Positions 23,198 to 31,157 of a DNA stretch of 40,573 nucleotides are shown piece by piece. The first letter of the stretch is position 1, and every line of letters begins with the position of its first letter. The position numbers and the translations under genes were made by a program. Source of the stretch: an uncultured Ruminococcus sp. GTDB taxonomy: Bacteria > Bacillota > Clostridia > Oscillospirales > Acutalibacteraceae. The stretch is taken from assembly GCA_934476515.1 (NCBI GenBank), contig CAKSNZ010000017.1, positions 1-40,573 on the forward strand. The letters run 5' to 3'. Under the pieces are notes generated by a model. That model was not told the DNA's origin. It saw only the letters and a program-made list of their open reading frames with translations, and ran no database searches.

Positions 23198-23614
23198 ATG
23201 AACCACAGAATTAATTTAAATTTTAATGATAGCAAAACCTTTGCTACTCTTGAGGACAAGGCTATTGATGGTGTACTTGATTATGAGAACTTTTCACCGG
23301 TTGAGTATAAGTATTTTTCAAGATTATCTAAACTGGGCTACTTGAACCGTCATAGTGGATGGGATAAAAACCTTTGCCAAGAAAAGCAAAAGGATCTGCT
23401 ACTTGACTATAAGGAAGAAAAAGCAGACTCAGAGAAGTTTCTAAACCTATCAAAGCGTATTCAAGAGAATATTAAAATTAGCAATGAACTAAACAGAAAA
23501 ATTTATACACTATCTGATAAAGACGAAATCCTAGATTGTGCATTATTGATTATTGAATTAATCACTAATGAAAACGGCTTTTCAGATAGAATACATAGAA
23601 GAATTAAGGAGTAA
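23198..23614 (+). CDS. Hypothetical phage protein (138 aa)
   Basis: TATAGGAG precedes the ATG. The product is helical and charged, with a coiled region (EEKADSEKFLNLSKRIQENI). No family recognised. It follows the candidate origin and is six bases from the next gene, so it belongs to the replication/late-control transcript. Confidence 0.65.
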   Translation: MNHRINLNFNDSKTFATLEDKAIDGVLDYENFSPVEYKYFSRLSKLGYLNRHSGWDKNLCQEKQKDLLLDYKEEKADSEKFLNLSKRIQENIKISNELNRKIYTLSDKDEILDCALLIIELITNENGFSDRIHRRIKE

Positions 23615-23619
23615 CGAAT

Positions 23620-23892
23620 ATGGAAATTAAGAGAGTATGTGCAGTATGTGGAAATGAGTTTACTGCAAGAAACCACAATGCAAAGTTTTGCAGTTATGAG
23701 TGTGTAAAGACACACAACAGAGTGAAGAACCAAAGGCTAAAGCAAGAACAAGCTAAAACACCAAAGCAGTCAAGAGAGCATAACCTTAACCGTACCTTGT
23801 ATAACTTGCATAAGTACAACGAAGAAAACGGTACAAGGTTAAGCTACGGTCAGTATAGAGCTAAGATTGAAAGTGGGGAGATTGCTATATGA
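23620..23892 (+). CDS. Small zinc-finger protein (90 aa)
   Basis: The N-terminus holds CAVCGNEF and FCSYEC, two cysteine pairs spaced like a treble-clef or MYM-type zinc finger. The remainder is basic and helical (NRVKNQRLKQEQ). It probably binds nucleic acid. Its stop overlaps the next start as ATGA. Confidence 0.7.
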   Translation: MEIKRVCAVCGNEFTARNHNAKFCSYECVKTHNRVKNQRLKQEQAKTPKQSREHNLNRTLYNLHKYNEENGTRLSYGQYRAKIESGEIAI

Positions 23893-24095
23893 GTAGAAAA
23901 TGTGAAACTAGTTTGTATGATTATTATATGCATACATTGTATGCAACATATCATACAACAAATGATGATACAATGGTTGAAATAATAGAACCTTTATCGG
24001 AACAATCCGAGATTTGGATTGTGCAAAACTGTGATACTGAAATGTTCTTTTTAGCTCACAGAAGTCAATTAGATGATATTCATTATTATGTATAA
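23889..24095 (+). CDS. Hypothetical phage protein (68 aa)
   Basis: Coupled to the zinc-finger gene by an ATGA overlap. The product is acidic and aromatic-rich (YDYYMHTLYATYH, WIVQNCDTEMFFLAH), with no recognised domain. About 100 non-coding bases follow. Confidence 0.55.
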   Translation: MSRKCETSLYDYYMHTLYATYHTTNDDTMVEIIEPLSEQSEIWIVQNCDTEMFFLAHRSQLDDIHYYV

Positions 24096-24196
24096 TCTAA
24101 ATAGTGAATATAATTACTAAATATGACTATTTCAAGTTTGTGTAAGGGCTTGTCAGAAAGCTATTGACGGCAGGGTAAAAGAGGAGATGAAAGATA

Positions 24197-24475
24197 ATGG
24201 AATTTATTACAGCAAAAGAAATTATTGAAGAAGAGTGGCGTAACTATTTCAATGCCTTAATTAAAATATGGGGCGAAAGAAACGCTTTTTTATCATACGG
24301 TAAAAGGTGTATGGTTAGAGAACAGCTAACTAACAGTAACATAACCGTCCCTAAAAGCATTATGGACGAGTTGAAAGATAAAGGATGGATTGTTGATGTA
24401 TATAATCGAATTGACGCAGATACCGGATTTGAACGAACAATACTTGTTTTGAATGCGAAGCCGTTTGAATTATAA
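24197..24475 (+). CDS. Hypothetical phage protein (92 aa)
   Basis: GAGGAGATG lies upstream of ATG 24197. The product has an N-terminal helical half (AKEIIEEEWRNYFNALI) and a C-terminal strand-rich half (WIVDVYNRIDADTG). No recognised family. It directly precedes the late activator gene, 31 bases away. Confidence 0.6.
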   Translation: MEFITAKEIIEEEWRNYFNALIKIWGERNAFLSYGKRCMVREQLTNSNITVPKSIMDELKDKGWIVDVYNRIDADTGFERTILVLNAKPFEL

Positions 24476-24506
24476 GTGTGTCAATACAATGGAAGGATGT
24501 GAAACA

Positions 24507-24926
24507 ATGAACGCTAAAGAGTATTTAAGTCAAGTACAATCGAAAGAAAGACAGGTCAAAAAGCAAGAGGACTACATAGCAAGGTTGAAAGAAACACTTG
24601 ATGTTGCAGGAGTAAGGTATGACAAAGAAGTTGTACAGAGTTCACCGGAACCTGACCAAATGTTACAAATACTTTCTAAACTTGAAGAACAAGAGAAAAT
24701 ACTTGATACTATGAAAATGGAATTGTTAGAATTTAAACTTTCAATCATTGAAAAAATTAATCAGCTTGATAAAAGATTGTATAGAGAAATTCTTTATTAT
24801 AGGTATCTTGAAAATGGTAACTTGAAAAGTTTTGCAGAAACAAGAAGTTATAGTTGTTCATATGCGAAAAAACTGCATAGAAAAGCATTGTATTTATTTG
24901 AACAAAAATTTCTAAAAAATACATAA
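24507..24926 (+). CDS. ArpU/DUF1492-like late transcription activator
   Basis: 139 residues. A long helical N-terminus (KERQVKKQEDYIARLKETL) leads to a sigma-region-4-like HTH at the C-terminus: LYREILYYRYLENGNLKSFA, then SYSCSYAKKLHRKAL. This matches the ArpU/RinA/DUF1492 group that switches on late genes in Gram-positive phages. ATG 24507 has GGAAGGATGTG upstream. The late promoter with three direct repeats begins two bases after its stop. Confidence 0.82.
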   Translation: MNAKEYLSQVQSKERQVKKQEDYIARLKETLDVAGVRYDKEVVQSSPEPDQMLQILSKLEEQEKILDTMKMELLEFKLSIIEKINQLDKRLYREILYYRYLENGNLKSFAETRSYSCSYAKKLHRKALYLFEQKFLKNT

Positions 24927-24927
24927 A

Positions 24928-24993
24928 AGGATACCAAGAGGATACCTTTAGTCCACTTGTAGGATACCTTCAATGTGTGCTAAAATGTATAAT
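24928..24993 (+). promoter_or_regulatory. Late promoter with three helically phased direct repeats
   Basis: AGGATACC occurs at 24928-24935, 24939-24946 and 24961-24968, starts 11 and 22 bases apart (one and two helical turns). A TATAAT (24988-24993) follows, but no good -35 hexamer exists at the right distance. The third repeat overlaps the -35 zone. This is the pattern of an activator-dependent promoter, with the adjacent ArpU-like protein as likely ligand. Confidence 0.7.
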
Positions 24994-25072
24994 AGGAAAA
25001 CCGAAAGAGATAGATAAGATTGCAAGAATGATTTTCACTTCTACTATTCCTCTTGTAAAAAATTCAGCATTG

Positions 25073-25101
25073 CCCACCTAATCACTTAGGTGGGTTTTGT
25101 T
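25073..25101 (+). terminator. Leader terminator between late promoter and terS
   Basis: CCCACCTAA (25073-25081), loop TCAC, TTAGGTGGG (25086-25094), then TTTTGTTG: a perfect nine-base stem. It lies about 75-100 bases after the late start site and 30 bases before terS, so late transcription must read through it. A short ORF (25028-25081) ends inside the stem but lacks a clear ribosome site. Confidence 0.85.
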
Positions 25102-25131
25102 GTATAAGAAATTATTGAAAGGTGGTGTTGT

Positions 25132-25614
25132 TTGGTGGCACTTAATGACAAAGAAAAAATATTTGTTAAGGAATACATAATCTGCAAAGGTAGTGCTTAT
25201 CAAGCAGCACTAAAGGCAGGATACAAGAAGTCAACTGCAAAATATGCTTATGAATGGTTACTTAGTTCTCTAAAAAACTCTACAACAAAAAGACATCTAC
25301 CATATAAGCCTTATTTAAAACAGGCATTGGATGATGAACTTGAAAAACTGCACAGCGAAAAGACTGCTGATGAGAAAGAAGTGGTTGAGTATCTTACCTC
25401 AGTAATGCGTGGTGAATCTGTATCGGAAGTTGTTGTTACTGAATTTGTTGGTGAAGGTTGTTCAATGGCAAAAAGAGTTGAAAAAGCTCCTGACGAAAAA
25501 GAGAAACTGAAAGCAGCTGAACTGTTAGGCAAGACATATGGCATCTTTACCGATAAGGCACAAGTAGAACTTGCTTTGCCGGTGTTTGAAGGTGAAAGCA
25601 GCCTTGAAGACTAA
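25132..25614 (+). CDS. terS: Terminase small subunit
   Basis: 160 residues with the Terminase_2-type N-terminus: LNDKEKIFVKEYIICKGSAYQ, shown as KEKIFVKEYI, then AALKAGYKKSTAKYAYEWL, an HTH that recognises the packaging site. The middle is charged helical and the C-terminus is short. AAAGGTGG is upstream; TTG 25132 and GTG 25135 are both plausible starts. It begins the late structural operon. Confidence 0.88.
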   Translation: MVALNDKEKIFVKEYIICKGSAYQAALKAGYKKSTAKYAYEWLLSSLKNSTTKRHLPYKPYLKQALDDELEKLHSEKTADEKEVVEYLTSVMRGESVSEVVVTEFVGEGCSMAKRVEKAPDEKEKLKAAELLGKTYGIFTDKAQVELALPVFEGESSLED

Positions 25615-26833
25615 TACAATTAATCTACCCTCTGTTGTGGGTAAAGGATATAAAAGTTTTTGGAATTTTAAGGGCAGATACAGAGTTGTAAAAGGTAGTA
25701 GAGCAAGTAAAAAGTCAAAGACTACTGCACTATGGTTTATATACAAACTTATGCAGTATAATAAAGCCAATTTGCTTGTAATCAGAAAGACATATCGTAC
25801 ATTACACGATAGTTGCTACAAGGAACTGAAATGGGCAGTAAAACGACTATGTGTAGATAACTTGTGGCAGTTCAAAGAAAGTCCCTTAGAGGCTATTTAC
25901 AAGCCAACAGGACAACATATCTATTTTAGGGGACTTGATGATCCACTAAAGGTTACATCAATTACTGTTGATGTTGGTTGCCTCTGTTGGTGTTGGATAG
26001 AAGAGGCTTATGAGATAACCTCAGAAAGTGACTTTGATACACTTAACGAAAGTATCAGAGGCGAAGTACCAAAGAACTTATTTAAGCAAATAACATTAAC
26101 CTTTAACCCTTGGAATGAACATCACTGGTTAAAGAAGAGGTTTTTTGACAGTAAAAGTCCTGAGGTGTTAGCCTTAACAACAAATTATACTTGTAATGAA
26201 TGGCTTGATAAGTCAGACTTGCAGGTGTTTGAGAATATGAAAGAGAAGAACCCACGCCGTTATCAAGTAGCCGGATTAGGTAATTGGGGCATTGTTGACG
26301 GCTTGGTGTATGAAAACTTTGAAGAAAGAGAATTTACCCTAGACACAATAAAAGAATGTCAATCAGCATTTGGGCTTGACTTTGGTTATACCAATGACCC
26401 GAGTGCTTTTTTTGTTGGCTTTGTAAATATAGAAAGTCAAGAAATATATGTGTGGGATGAGTTCTATGAAAAGGGTATGTCAAATAAAGCAATAGCCGAT
26501 AAGGTAAAGCTAATGGGATACCAAAAAGAAAGAATAACTGCTGATTCTGCTGAACCTAAGTCTATTGATGAATTATGTACCCTAGGACTTCATATAAAAG
26601 GTGCATCAAAGGGTAAAGACAGTATAAACAACGGTGTTCAATGGATACAAGACTTTAAAATAATAATTCACCCAAGATGTGTAAACTTCCTTACAGAGAT
26701 AAGTAACTACACATGGGGTAAAGATAAATTTGGTAACAAAATAAACAAGCCTATTGATGATTTTAACCATTTAATGGACGCAATGCGTTATGGACTTGAA
26801 AAATATATTAAGGGTGATAAATGGTTGTTTTAA
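25604..26833 (+). CDS. terL: Terminase large subunit (PBSX family)
   Basis: About 410 residues. The ATPase has the PBSX-type variant Walker A KGSRASKKSKTT (residues about 28-40) and Walker B-like CWCWIEEAYE. The nuclease half shows GLDFGYTNDPSAFF with the metal-binding aspartates and DAMRYGL at the C-terminus. It cuts and translocates DNA into the head. TTG 25604 fits AAGGTG nine bases upstream; GTG 25592 is an alternative. It overlaps terS. Confidence 0.92.
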   Translation: MKTNTINLPSVVGKGYKSFWNFKGRYRVVKGSRASKKSKTTALWFIYKLMQYNKANLLVIRKTYRTLHDSCYKELKWAVKRLCVDNLWQFKESPLEAIYKPTGQHIYFRGLDDPLKVTSITVDVGCLCWCWIEEAYEITSESDFDTLNESIRGEVPKNLFKQITLTFNPWNEHHWLKKRFFDSKSPEVLALTTNYTCNEWLDKSDLQVFENMKEKNPRRYQVAGLGNWGIVDGLVYENFEEREFTLDTIKECQSAFGLDFGYTNDPSAFFVGFVNIESQEIYVWDEFYEKGMSNKAIADKVKLMGYQKERITADSAEPKSIDELCTLGLHIKGASKGKDSINNGVQWIQDFKIIIHPRCVNFLTEISNYTWGKDKFGNKINKPIDDFNHLMDAMRYGLEKYIKGDKWLF

Positions 26834-26845
26834 GAAGGTGACAAA

Positions 26846-28288
26846 GTGCTAAAGCCAACAGAAATACAAAGTTTTATTAATGATGACATTACATCAGAGC
26901 AAAAGAGAAAAGCAAGAATAGGTAAGAAGTATTATGAAGGTAAACATGATATTCTTAACTATAAACTTTACTACTATGATGCAGACGGTGTATTGCAAGA
27001 AGATAAAAACCGTTCAAATATCAAAATATCACATCCGTTCTTTATTGAACTTGTTGACCAATGTGTGCAGTATCTTCTATCAAACAAGGAAAGAATTGTT
27101 TGTAGTGATGATATGAAACTTCAAGAAGAATTGGACAAGTATTTTGATGATGAGTTTAGAAGTAACCTATCTGACACTATGACAGATACTTGTGTAAATG
27201 GTTTCGGTCATATGTACGCATATATGGGTGCTAATCATAGGGTATCTTTTCAGTATGCAGACTCAATGGGTGTAGTGGAAGTAAGAGCAAAGGATACTGA
27301 TGACCATACAGAATATGTTATCTATTGGTATATTGATAGAGTAGATAAAGGACAAAAGGTAATTAAAAGAATTCAGGTGTGGGATAAAAACAATGTTACA
27401 TATTATGTTCAGGTAAATGACAGTGAGATTGAACTTGACAAAGAAGAACCAATAAACCCAAGACCACATATTGTATTTACCAAAAACCAAGAAGAAGGAA
27501 AGTTTGGTGATAGTTTCGGTTTTATTCCATTCTTCCGAATTGACAACAACAGAAAACAACAAAGTCACCTAGAACCTATTAAGGCTCTTATTGATGATTA
27601 TGACCTTATGGCTTGTGGACTTTCTAATAATCTTCAAGATGTGTCAGATGCACTATATGTTGTAAAAGGTTTTGAGGGTGACAGTCTTGATGAACTTATG
27701 CAAAATATCAAGGTTAAAAAACATATTGGTGTACCTGAAAACGGCGAAGTGGATATTAAAACCATTGACATTCCTGTTGCTGCAAGACAAGCTAAACTTG
27801 ATATTGACGAAAAGAATATATACCGTTTTGGTATGGGCTTTAATTCAGCACAATTAGGTGATGGTAACATAACCAATATTGTTATCCGTTCAAGGTATGC
27901 ACTTCTTGACTTAAAGTGCAATAAGCTTGAAATACGCTTAAAAGCCTTTCTAAAGCGATTAGTAAAGGTTGCCTTAACTGATATTAATAATCAGCTAAAC
28001 ACTGCTTACAAGGAAAGTGATGTGTATTTTGACCTATCAAGAGAGATTATGACTAATGCACTTGATAATGCACAGATTGAAAAGACCAAAGCAGAAACAC
28101 AACAGATTGTACTTACAACAATTCTTAATGCTGCTGCAAGGCTTGATAATGATACTGTGCTAAAGGCTATTTGTGATGAACTTGAACTTGACTATGAAGA
28201 AGTCAAGGAACTTGTAGAAAGCAGTGCTGAACCGGATTTAAACGGTGCATCAGAAACACTTGCAAATACGGTGGTACAGAATGAATAG
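26846..28288 (+). CDS. Portal protein (SPP1 Gp6-like)
   Basis: 480 residues. The N-terminus (KARIGKKYYEGKHDIL) and the central region with ISHPFFIELVDQCVQYLL, GFGHMYAYMG and GDGNITNIVIRSRYALLDLK follow the SPP1-type portal family, which forms the dodecameric DNA gate. GTG 26846 has GAAGGTG upstream. The C-terminus is helical and acidic. It overlaps the MuF gene by eight bases. Confidence 0.9.
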   Translation: MLKPTEIQSFINDDITSEQKRKARIGKKYYEGKHDILNYKLYYYDADGVLQEDKNRSNIKISHPFFIELVDQCVQYLLSNKERIVCSDDMKLQEELDKYFDDEFRSNLSDTMTDTCVNGFGHMYAYMGANHRVSFQYADSMGVVEVRAKDTDDHTEYVIYWYIDRVDKGQKVIKRIQVWDKNNVTYYVQVNDSEIELDKEEPINPRPHIVFTKNQEEGKFGDSFGFIPFFRIDNNRKQQSHLEPIKALIDDYDLMACGLSNNLQDVSDALYVVKGFEGDSLDELMQNIKVKKHIGVPENGEVDIKTIDIPVAARQAKLDIDEKNIYRFGMGFNSAQLGDGNITNIVIRSRYALLDLKCNKLEIRLKAFLKRLVKVALTDINNQLNTAYKESDVYFDLSREIMTNALDNAQIEKTKAETQQIVLTTILNAAARLDNDTVLKAICDELELDYEEVKELVESSAEPDLNGASETLANTVVQNE

Positions 28289-29861
28289 CCGTCAAAAAGA
28301 AGTAATAGGGCAGTCCCTTGCTGATGAAAAGACAGTGCTTAAAGCCTTAACAGATAACTATACTACTGCTTTAGCAGATATAAAGAAGAATATCAGGGAG
28401 TTACAAGCTAACCCTTTGACACAATCGAAAGCATACCAACTAGAATATCAAAAGCAGTTAGAAACAATGGTTTCAGGTGTGCTTGATACATTGCAAGGTA
28501 ATAACTTCAATTCTATTGCAGAGTATCTACAAAACAGTTACACAAATAGTTACATAGGCAATTTGTACGATATGCACGGTCAAGGTGTACCACTTATCTT
28601 ACCAATGAATGAAAATCAAGTAGTTAAAGCAGTACAAAAGACAGGTGATGACTTTAAGCTAAGTGAAAAGCTAGGTGGCAACACCAAAGAACTAAAGAAA
28701 CAGGTCAAGTCAGAACTGCAAAGAGGGCTTGCCTCTGCACTACCTTATGAAACAATGGCAAGAAGTATCAGCGACTATGGACAAGCTGACCTTAACCGTT
28801 CAATGAGAATTGCAAGAACAGAAGGTCACAGAATACAGTCTGAGGCTAAGCTGGACTGTATGAATAACGCCAAAAAGAAAGGTGCTAACATTGTAAAACA
28901 ATGGGACAGTGCCTTAGACGGCAGAACAAGACCGGAACATAAGCAGTTAGACGGGCAGATAAGAGAAATTGATAAGGACTTTGAAGTTGATGGATATTCA
29001 GCACAAGGACCTGGTGGCTTTGGTGACCCATATATGGATTGTAATTGCAGATGTTGCTTACTTCAAAGAGCCAAATGGGCTTTAGATGATGAAGAACTAA
29101 AAACACTGCAAGACAGAGCAGAATACTTCGGACTTGATAAGTCACAAAATTTTCAAGATTTTAAGGATAAATATATTAATGCTGTTGAAAGTAATGCAAT
29201 GTCTAAAAAACATAATTATAGTGGTAATGTATGGAAAAAAGAGGGTATTAAAATAACCAAAGAGCAGTTAGAATCACTACTTGAACATGCAAAAGAAAAG
29301 AATATAAAACTTGTAAGTTTTGAGAACTTTGATGGTGATGTAGAGTTAATTCATGATATGATAGATAACGCTGGTAAGGTTATAAAGGACTTTCCAAAGT
29401 TATCTGAGGGTAGAACACAGTTACAGATACATAACTCATATGGTATGGCTAATATTGATGAAGATTTAGCTAAAACTATTAATAACAAAATTTATATTAA
29501 CAATTATGCTTTTAGAGATAAGAATATACTTGCAAAAGAATACAATGAAATGGCGAAAGACGGTTGGTTTGTAAAAGGTACAGACTATAATTCAATTATA
29601 TATCATGAACTAGGTCATGTTGTTTCTAATGTTTATGGGCTTTCTTCAAAGAAAATTGCAATGAGCTTAGTACCTCATAATGTTGAATTTATAGATTTTA
29701 TAAAAACTAATTTGTCAGAATATGCGTCGAAATTAGAGAATGGAAAAGAAATAATATCAGAAATTTTTTCAAGTGTATATTCTAAACAAAATAATGATTT
29801 TGCATTGAAATATTTTGCAAAGTGTGTTAATATAACATTGAAAAGAGGTGGAATGTTATGA
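28281..29861 (+). CDS. MuF/SPP1 Gp7-like head protein fused to an HELGH metalloprotease-like tail
   Basis: 526 residues. The first about 280 form a minor head protein with the MuF core: MRIARTEGHRIQSEAKLD, the DSALDGRTRPEHKQLDG segment and the cysteine cluster MDCNCRCCL. SPP1 Gp7, by comparison, is about 310 residues. Residues about 310-526 form an added, more AT-rich domain containing IIYHELGHVVSNVYG, a zinc HExxH motif (around residue 440). Such MuF fusions are known as phage-borne polymorphic toxins. The coupled downstream gene is a candidate partner. Confidence 0.85.
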   Translation: MNSRQKEVIGQSLADEKTVLKALTDNYTTALADIKKNIRELQANPLTQSKAYQLEYQKQLETMVSGVLDTLQGNNFNSIAEYLQNSYTNSYIGNLYDMHGQGVPLILPMNENQVVKAVQKTGDDFKLSEKLGGNTKELKKQVKSELQRGLASALPYETMARSISDYGQADLNRSMRIARTEGHRIQSEAKLDCMNNAKKKGANIVKQWDSALDGRTRPEHKQLDGQIREIDKDFEVDGYSAQGPGGFGDPYMDCNCRCCLLQRAKWALDDEELKTLQDRAEYFGLDKSQNFQDFKDKYINAVESNAMSKKHNYSGNVWKKEGIKITKEQLESLLEHAKEKNIKLVSFENFDGDVELIHDMIDNAGKVIKDFPKLSEGRTQLQIHNSYGMANIDEDLAKTINNKIYINNYAFRDKNILAKEYNEMAKDGWFVKGTDYNSIIYHELGHVVSNVYGLSSKKIAMSLVPHNVEFIDFIKTNLSEYASKLENGKEIISEIFSSVYSKQNNDFALKYFAKCVNITLKRGGML

Positions 29862-30037
29862 CAAAAAATAGAGAACTTTTTTATTGGATGGATAATCCAG
29901 ATTGGTACACTTGTGATGAAGATGGTGAGAACGCTGTTTTGAAAGATAATGTTCCGGAAAGAGTAAGAAAAAGCTATGAAATGTGGAAAGCAAGAGAAGA
30001 ATATTATGCTGATGAAAGAAATCTAATAGATGATTGA
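29858..30037 (+). CDS. Small acidic protein, candidate immunity to the MuF fusion (59 aa)
   Basis: ATG 29858 overlaps the MuF-fusion stop as ATGA, with AGAGGTGG upstream, so the two are translationally coupled. The product is acidic and aromatic (LFYWMDNPDWYTCDEDGE, then VPERVRKSYEMWKAREEYY), with no membrane segment or known domain. Its small size, charge and position match immunity genes of polymorphic toxins; function is inferred, and a head-accessory role is the alternative. Confidence 0.65.
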   Translation: MTKNRELFYWMDNPDWYTCDEDGENAVLKDNVPERVRKSYEMWKAREEYYADERNLIDD

Positions 30038-30054
30038 ATTTTATAATATTTAAC

Positions 30055-30170
30055 TTGCCACACACATTAATATTGGCTATAAAATAATAAATAATGGCTT
30101 GTTTACTAGCTTTCCTAACTTGCTTGTAACTTGCTGTACTAGCACTAACAGAAATGTTGGTGCTATTTTT
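30055..30170 (+). ncRNA. Promoter and short untranslated unit ending in a terminator
   Basis: TTGCCA (30055-30060) and TATAAA (30078-30083) are 17 bases apart. About 80 bases later a strong terminator follows: TAGCACTAACA (30140-30150), loop GAAA, TGTTGGTGCTA (30155-30165), TTTTT. No ORF lies between. Either a small RNA is made, or this is a moron-type boundary after the MuF/immunity pair. The promoter part is less certain than the terminator. Confidence 0.5.
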
Positions 30171-30192
30171 ATACCCAAAAGGTGGTAATAAT

Positions 30193-30372
30193 ATGATTTG
30201 TCCTTATAGAGATAAGACAGAAACCACAATCCAAAAAGAAACATATCATCTTAATGAAGATAATCAAAACACAGGTACTGATATTGTGACAACTACTATT
30301 CATCAGCCAATGAAATGTGTAAAAGCTGAGTGTGGGGCATTTTACAATGGTAAATGTAATTACAAAAATTAA
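30193..30372 (+). CDS. Small cysteine-containing protein between two terminators (59 aa)
   Basis: AAAAGGTGG lies upstream of ATG 30193. Cysteines in MICPYRD, MKCVKAECGAFY and GKCNY suggest a zinc-bound or disulfide fold. It is flanked by terminators at 30140-30170 and 30383-30412 whose stems share AGCACTA, so it looks like an inserted cassette in the head operon. No family recognised with confidence. Confidence 0.65.
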   Translation: MICPYRDKTETTIQKETYHLNEDNQNTGTDIVTTTIHQPMKCVKAECGAFYNGKCNYKN

Positions 30373-30382
30373 TATTGTTATT

Positions 30383-30412
30383 AAGCACTAGCATTTTGTT
30401 AGTGCTTTTTTA
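30383..30412 (+). terminator. Intrinsic terminator inside the late operon
   Basis: AAGCACTAGC (30383-30392), loop ATTTT, GTTAGTGCTT (30398-30407), one G-U pair, then TTTTATT. It stands before the scaffold gene, so head and tail expression needs read-through or a promoter in 30413-30525, where I see no clear one. Confidence 0.8.
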
Positions 30413-30525
30413 TTGCCCTGAACAAGGCTTTAAACTGTTTAAATTCATCTTGTCAGATGTAAAATGACTAGTTCAAGTCAAGAGATAACTTGTAAAAATT
30501 CTATTGAATGAAGAAAGGAAAATGT

Positions 30526-31152
30526 ATGACACTACAAGAAATTCTAAAAAGTCAGGGCTTATCTGATGAACAAATCGAAAAAGTAACCGGTGAAATGAAA
30601 CAAAACAAGATTTTTACTGCAAGTGAAGAAAATCTTGACATCAGATACAAGGACTTAAAGGGTAAGTTTGACAGTAAGTCAAAGGAACAGAATGAGGCAA
30701 ATGCTTTAATTGAGCAGTTGAAAAAGGATAATGCCGGTAACTCTGAACTACAAGCAAAGGTTACAGAATATGAAACTACTATCAGTAACCTTAAAGCTGA
30801 ACTTGAACAGAGCAAGGCAAATTCAGCCCTTGAAAATGCACTGATTAAAGCAAATGTTGTTGATGTGGACTATATGGCATTTAAGTTCAAGGAAAAAGGC
30901 GAAATTAAACTTGACGATAAAGGCAAGATTAAGGGCTTTGACGATACATTAAGTGAACTAAAGACCCAGTACCCAACACAGTTTACATCAACTACAAGTA
31001 CCAAAATTGAAGAAAACAAGCTACCTAATACAAATGATAACAGTGGTAGTGAAATCACAAAAGAACAGTTTAACAAAATGGGTTATCGTGACAGACTAAA
31101 ACTACACACAGATAATCCGGAATTGTATAACACATTAAATAAAGGAGAGTAA
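30526..31152 (+). CDS. Phage scaffold protein
   Basis: 208 residues, highly charged with a central coiled coil (NEANALIEQLKKDNAGNSEL, KVTEYETTISNLKAELEQSK) and a short C-terminal capsid-binding-like segment (KEQFNKMGYRDRLKL). This is the DUF4355-type scaffold layout, and it lies just upstream of the capsid gene. ATG 30526 has AAAGGA six bases upstream; ATG 30508 would overlap that site. Confidence 0.85.
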   Translation: MTLQEILKSQGLSDEQIEKVTGEMKQNKIFTASEENLDIRYKDLKGKFDSKSKEQNEANALIEQLKKDNAGNSELQAKVTEYETTISNLKAELEQSKANSALENALIKANVVDVDYMAFKFKEKGEIKLDDKGKIKGFDDTLSELKTQYPTQFTSTTSTKIEENKLPNTNDNSGSEITKEQFNKMGYRDRLKLHTDNPELYNTLNKGE

Positions 31153-31157
31153 AATTT

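Noticed and set aside
24123..30478. A 15-base match, ATGACTATTTCAAGT at 24123-24137 and ATGACTAGTTCAAGT at 30464-30478, in two intergenic stretches.
   Set aside because: One mismatch in 15 bases is expected by chance many times in an AT-rich 40 kb sequence, and the surrounding bases do not match.
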